Source: Rhizobium altiplani (GTDB lineage: Bacteria; Pseudomonadota; Alphaproteobacteria; Rhizobiales; Rhizobiaceae). Taken from it: a DNA stretch of 64,000 bases. Positions 62,220 through 64,000 of the stretch are shown here, in pieces. The notes below the pieces were generated by a model, which did not search any database, was not told where the DNA came from, and saw only the letters and a list, made by a program, of their open reading frames with translations. A program made the position numbers and the translations under genes. Numbering within the stretch: position 1 is the stretch's first letter; the number at the start of each line of letters is the position of its first letter. The stretch is taken from contig NZ_LNCD01000124.1 of the NCBI RefSeq assembly GCF_001542405.1, positions 1 through 64,000 on the forward strand, given 5' to 3'.

Positions 62220-62951
62220 ATGAGCCACGGTCTGGAAGGCAAGAAAGTCGTCATCACGGCGGCAGGTCAGGGTATCGGTCGAGCAAGCGCTGAGCGCTTC
62301 ATTTCACTCGGCGCGCATGTCTATGCGACCGATATCAACGAAAACACGCTTTCCACCCTGGAAGGCGCCGAGAAGCATGTCCTCAATGCGCTCGATGGCG
62401 ACGCAGTCCGTGCCTTCGCAGCCACGATCGGCCCGATCGACGTTCTCTTCAATTGCGCAGGCTTCGTTCATGCAGGCTCGATCCTCGAATGCGAGGAGAA
62501 GGACTGGGACTTTTCCTTTAACCTGAATGCCAAGGCGATGTATACGACCTGCCGTACCTTCCTTCCCGGGATGCTGGAGAAGGGGAAGGGGTCGATCGTC
62601 AACATGGCTTCGGTCGCCTCCAGTGTGAAGGGCGTTCCCAATCGCTTTGCCTACAGTGCATCGAAGGCAGCCGTGATTGGCCTCACCAAGTCGATTGCCG
62701 CCGACTTTGTCGCAAAGGGTATCCGCGCCAATGCGATCTGCCCCGGTACCGTGGACAGCCCGTCGCTGCACGAGCGCTTGCGTGCGACCGGCGACTACGA
62801 AAAGGCACTGAAGGATTTCATCGCCCGCCAGCCGATGGGTCGCATCGCCACACCCGAGGAGATCGCCGCTCTGGTGACCTATCTTGCCGGTGACGAGGCA
62901 GGCTTCACGACGGGCCAGATCCATGTCGTCGATGGCGGCTGGACCGGCTAA
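62220..62951 (+). CDS. SDR family oxidoreductase, BDH2/2-keto-3-deoxy-L-fuconate dehydrogenase-like
   Basis: A 243-residue classical SDR: cofactor motif TAAGQGIGRA near 13-22, DIN for NAD selection at the end of beta2, NCAGFVHAGSILECEEKDW, the Ser/Tyr/Lys of MASVASSVKGVPNRFAYSASKAA, and CPGTVDSPSLHERL. The CEEKDWDFSFNLN and PGTVDSPSL patterns are those of the DHRS6/BDH2 clade, which includes bacterial L-fucose-pathway 2-keto-3-deoxy-L-fuconate dehydrogenases. With the divergent lactonase this suggests non-phosphorylating L-fucose-type oxidation. GGGAGG precedes ATG 62220. Confidence 0.87.
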   Translation: MSHGLEGKKVVITAAGQGIGRASAERFISLGAHVYATDINENTLSTLEGAEKHVLNALDGDAVRAFAATIGPIDVLFNCAGFVHAGSILECEEKDWDFSFNLNAKAMYTTCRTFLPGMLEKGKGSIVNMASVASSVKGVPNRFAYSASKAAVIGLTKSIAADFVAKGIRANAICPGTVDSPSLHERLRATGDYEKALKDFIARQPMGRIATPEEIAALVTYLAGDEAGFTTGQIHVVDGGWTG

Positions 62952-63012
62952 AGCCATATTGCTCCTGCCGCCATCAAACTGATATCAAAGGCAATCTTGC
63001 AGCGGTAGGATT

Positions 63013-63690
63013 GTGACGGCGGCAGATGCTGGGCGCCGGGAAAGTCAGGTCATGGAGCAACTACGCAGACACATGGTGTTCGTCGTCGCCGTGACCGCTG
63101 GACTCGTGACTTTCCTGCTGCTCACCAGCCGCGAGGTCAATCCGCAGAACCTGATTTTTGGCTGGAACGCCGGCGCTATCGTCTTTACGGCGCTCACCTG
63201 GCGCCGAATGCTGCGCGCGACCGTCGCTAGCATCCGCGAGAGAGCTGAGGATCTCGACCTTTCAGACGTCTTCCTGATGGCGCTGTCTATTTTGGCGGCG
63301 CTCGCCAGCATTGCCGGTATCGCGCTGGAACTTCATGCAGCCAAGGGGGCTGACGCAAGCGAGGCGCTCGTACGATCGCTTGGTGCAATCGCCACGATCC
63401 TGATCTCCTGGGCATTCCTGCACACCTTGTTCACGGTGCACTACGCACATCGCTTCTATGGCGGAGAGGCCAAGGGGGAAGGGCTGAAGTTTCCGGAAGG
63501 CAATGACGAGCCTATTTATTGGGACTTCCTCTACTACTCCTTCACGATCGGCGTTGCCTCACAGACGGCCGACGTTGCGACGACATCGGTCACCATGCGC
63601 AAGCTGACGCTCCTGCATTCCATCCTCTCATTCCTGTTCAATACGACGATCCTGGCCCTTGCCATCAATGTCGGAGCAAGTCTGCTCTAA
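63013..63690 (+). CDS. DUF1345 family membrane protein
   Basis: A 225-residue membrane protein with five helices (VFVVAVTAGLVTFLLL, LIFGWNAGAIVFTAL, VFLMALSILAALASIAGIAL, ATILISWAFLHTLFTVHYAH, LLHSILSFLFNTTILALAI). The conserved PIYWDFLYYSFTIGVASQTADV segment is DUF1345. Its function is unknown. The GTG at 63013 or the ATG at 63052 could be the start; the first is kept as it gives the usual length. It follows the SDR gene by 61 bases in the same direction. Confidence 0.85.
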   Translation: MTAADAGRRESQVMEQLRRHMVFVVAVTAGLVTFLLLTSREVNPQNLIFGWNAGAIVFTALTWRRMLRATVASIRERAEDLDLSDVFLMALSILAALASIAGIALELHAAKGADASEALVRSLGAIATILISWAFLHTLFTVHYAHRFYGGEAKGEGLKFPEGNDEPIYWDFLYYSFTIGVASQTADVATTSVTMRKLTLLHSILSFLFNTTILALAINVGASLL

Positions 63691-63761
63691 CGCCTTTGGC
63701 TGCGTGGAGGGACACACGGATTTGATGTATGAAGCAATCTCATTCTCCAGAGGTTGCCGTG

Positions 63762-64000
63762 ATGGAAGCATTGCCGCGTGAGAGATTGTTGGTCCTTGCC
63801 GGCTGTGACGATGCCCGCTTGCGTGATCTCGAGCGCCTAGAGATCATTGGTCCTGGATACACAGGCTATGCCGCAAGCGATGTCAGCCGGCTCCGATTGA
63901 TACTTGCCCTGCAGGAAGCCGGCATCAGCCTCGATGTGCTGGCGGAAGGTCTGAGGCGGCGGATCTTTACTCTGGAGTTCGCCAATCAGCTGATGTTCGA
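63762..64000 (+). CDS. start of a cyclase-type protein with a regulatory N-terminal domain (partial)
   Basis: The first 79 residues of a gene that runs off the right edge. The reading ALPRERLLVLAGCDDARLRDLER and then GYAASDVSRLRLILALQEAGISLDVLAEGLRR resembles the N-terminal regulatory domain, MerR-like in part, of bacterial adenylate cyclases related to Rv1264. If so the catalytic domain lies beyond the window. ATG 63762 has AGAGG upstream; ATG 63729 in the same frame is possible. The cyclase domain itself is not seen here. Confidence 0.6.
   Translation, partial: MEALPRERLLVLAGCDDARLRDLERLEIIGPGYTGYAASDVSRLRLILALQEAGISLDVLAEGLRRRIFTLEFANQLMF

Overview
The window (about 60% G+C) looks like chromosomal DNA of a Rhizobiales alphaproteobacterium, most likely Rhizobiaceae (Sinorhizobium/Ensifer/Rhizobium type). 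The reasons are a sorbitol/mannitol smo-mtlK operon of the rhizobial kind, an initiator tRNA with an A:U pair in the anticodon stem, and an unusual number of class III nucleotide cyclases: three complete, one starting at the right edge, and two proteins that carry the same N-terminal and TolB-like modules without a catalytic domain. No species is claimed.

Layout. 1-4.0 kb: initiator tRNA (first base outside the window), a DUF4242 gene and a 1171-residue SAM/cyclase/AAA/TPR protein. 4.3-7.1 kb: a flavin oxidoreductase and a sulfite-oxidase-family molybdoenzyme. 7.1-8.5 kb: a scar made of a frameshifted IS30-type transposase remnant against a decayed unknown gene. 8.5-11.3 kb: two convergent paralogous membrane sensors. 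11.4-16.8 kb: a leftward envelope/ion cluster (DUF3302-HlyD-SulP-PPK2-AI-2E exporter), facing a rightward DUF3300/DUF2950 pair. 20-24.5 kb: a frameshifted DUF2971 gene, a Cache-cyclase coupled to a small membrane protein, and hypotheticals. 24.7-27.9 kb: a small gene with an ECF-like promoter, an alpha/beta hydrolase, and an orphan betaine-type binding protein translationally coupled to an L,D-transpeptidase. 27.9-34.5 kb: a carbohydrate cluster (GH2, SMP-30, SDR, PhyH, LacI regulator) in which two genes carry single frameshifts. 34.6-41.6 kb: a cyclase, an OsmC protein, and a TetR-controlled RND efflux pump with a perfect 14-bp inverted repeat at the regulator promoter. 41.7-44.7 kb: ROK kinase and a two-component system. 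44.9-54.1 kb: the smo polyol regulon (regulator, ABC importer, MtlK, HAD phosphatase, FGGY kinase). 54.1-58.8 kb: RpiR regulator, CysZ-like protein, endonuclease III, DUF2244, Ogt-type repair protein and a secreted protein. 58.8-64 kb: a second SorC regulator, transaldolase, an amidohydrolase/SDR pair suggesting L-fucose-type oxidation, DUF1345 and the start of another cyclase.

How it fits together. The right half is a sugar and polyol catabolism block with its own local regulators; transaldolase can feed on the pentose phosphates that the FGGY kinase would make. The left half is mostly envelope, ion and signalling functions. I did not find a convincing wholly new system. The most unusual points are the paired TolB/TM sensors without catalytic domains, the Lys-to-Gln change in the Cache-cyclase, the coupled orphan binding protein and L,D-transpeptidase, the paired regulator palindromes around smoE, and several recent-looking frameshifts.
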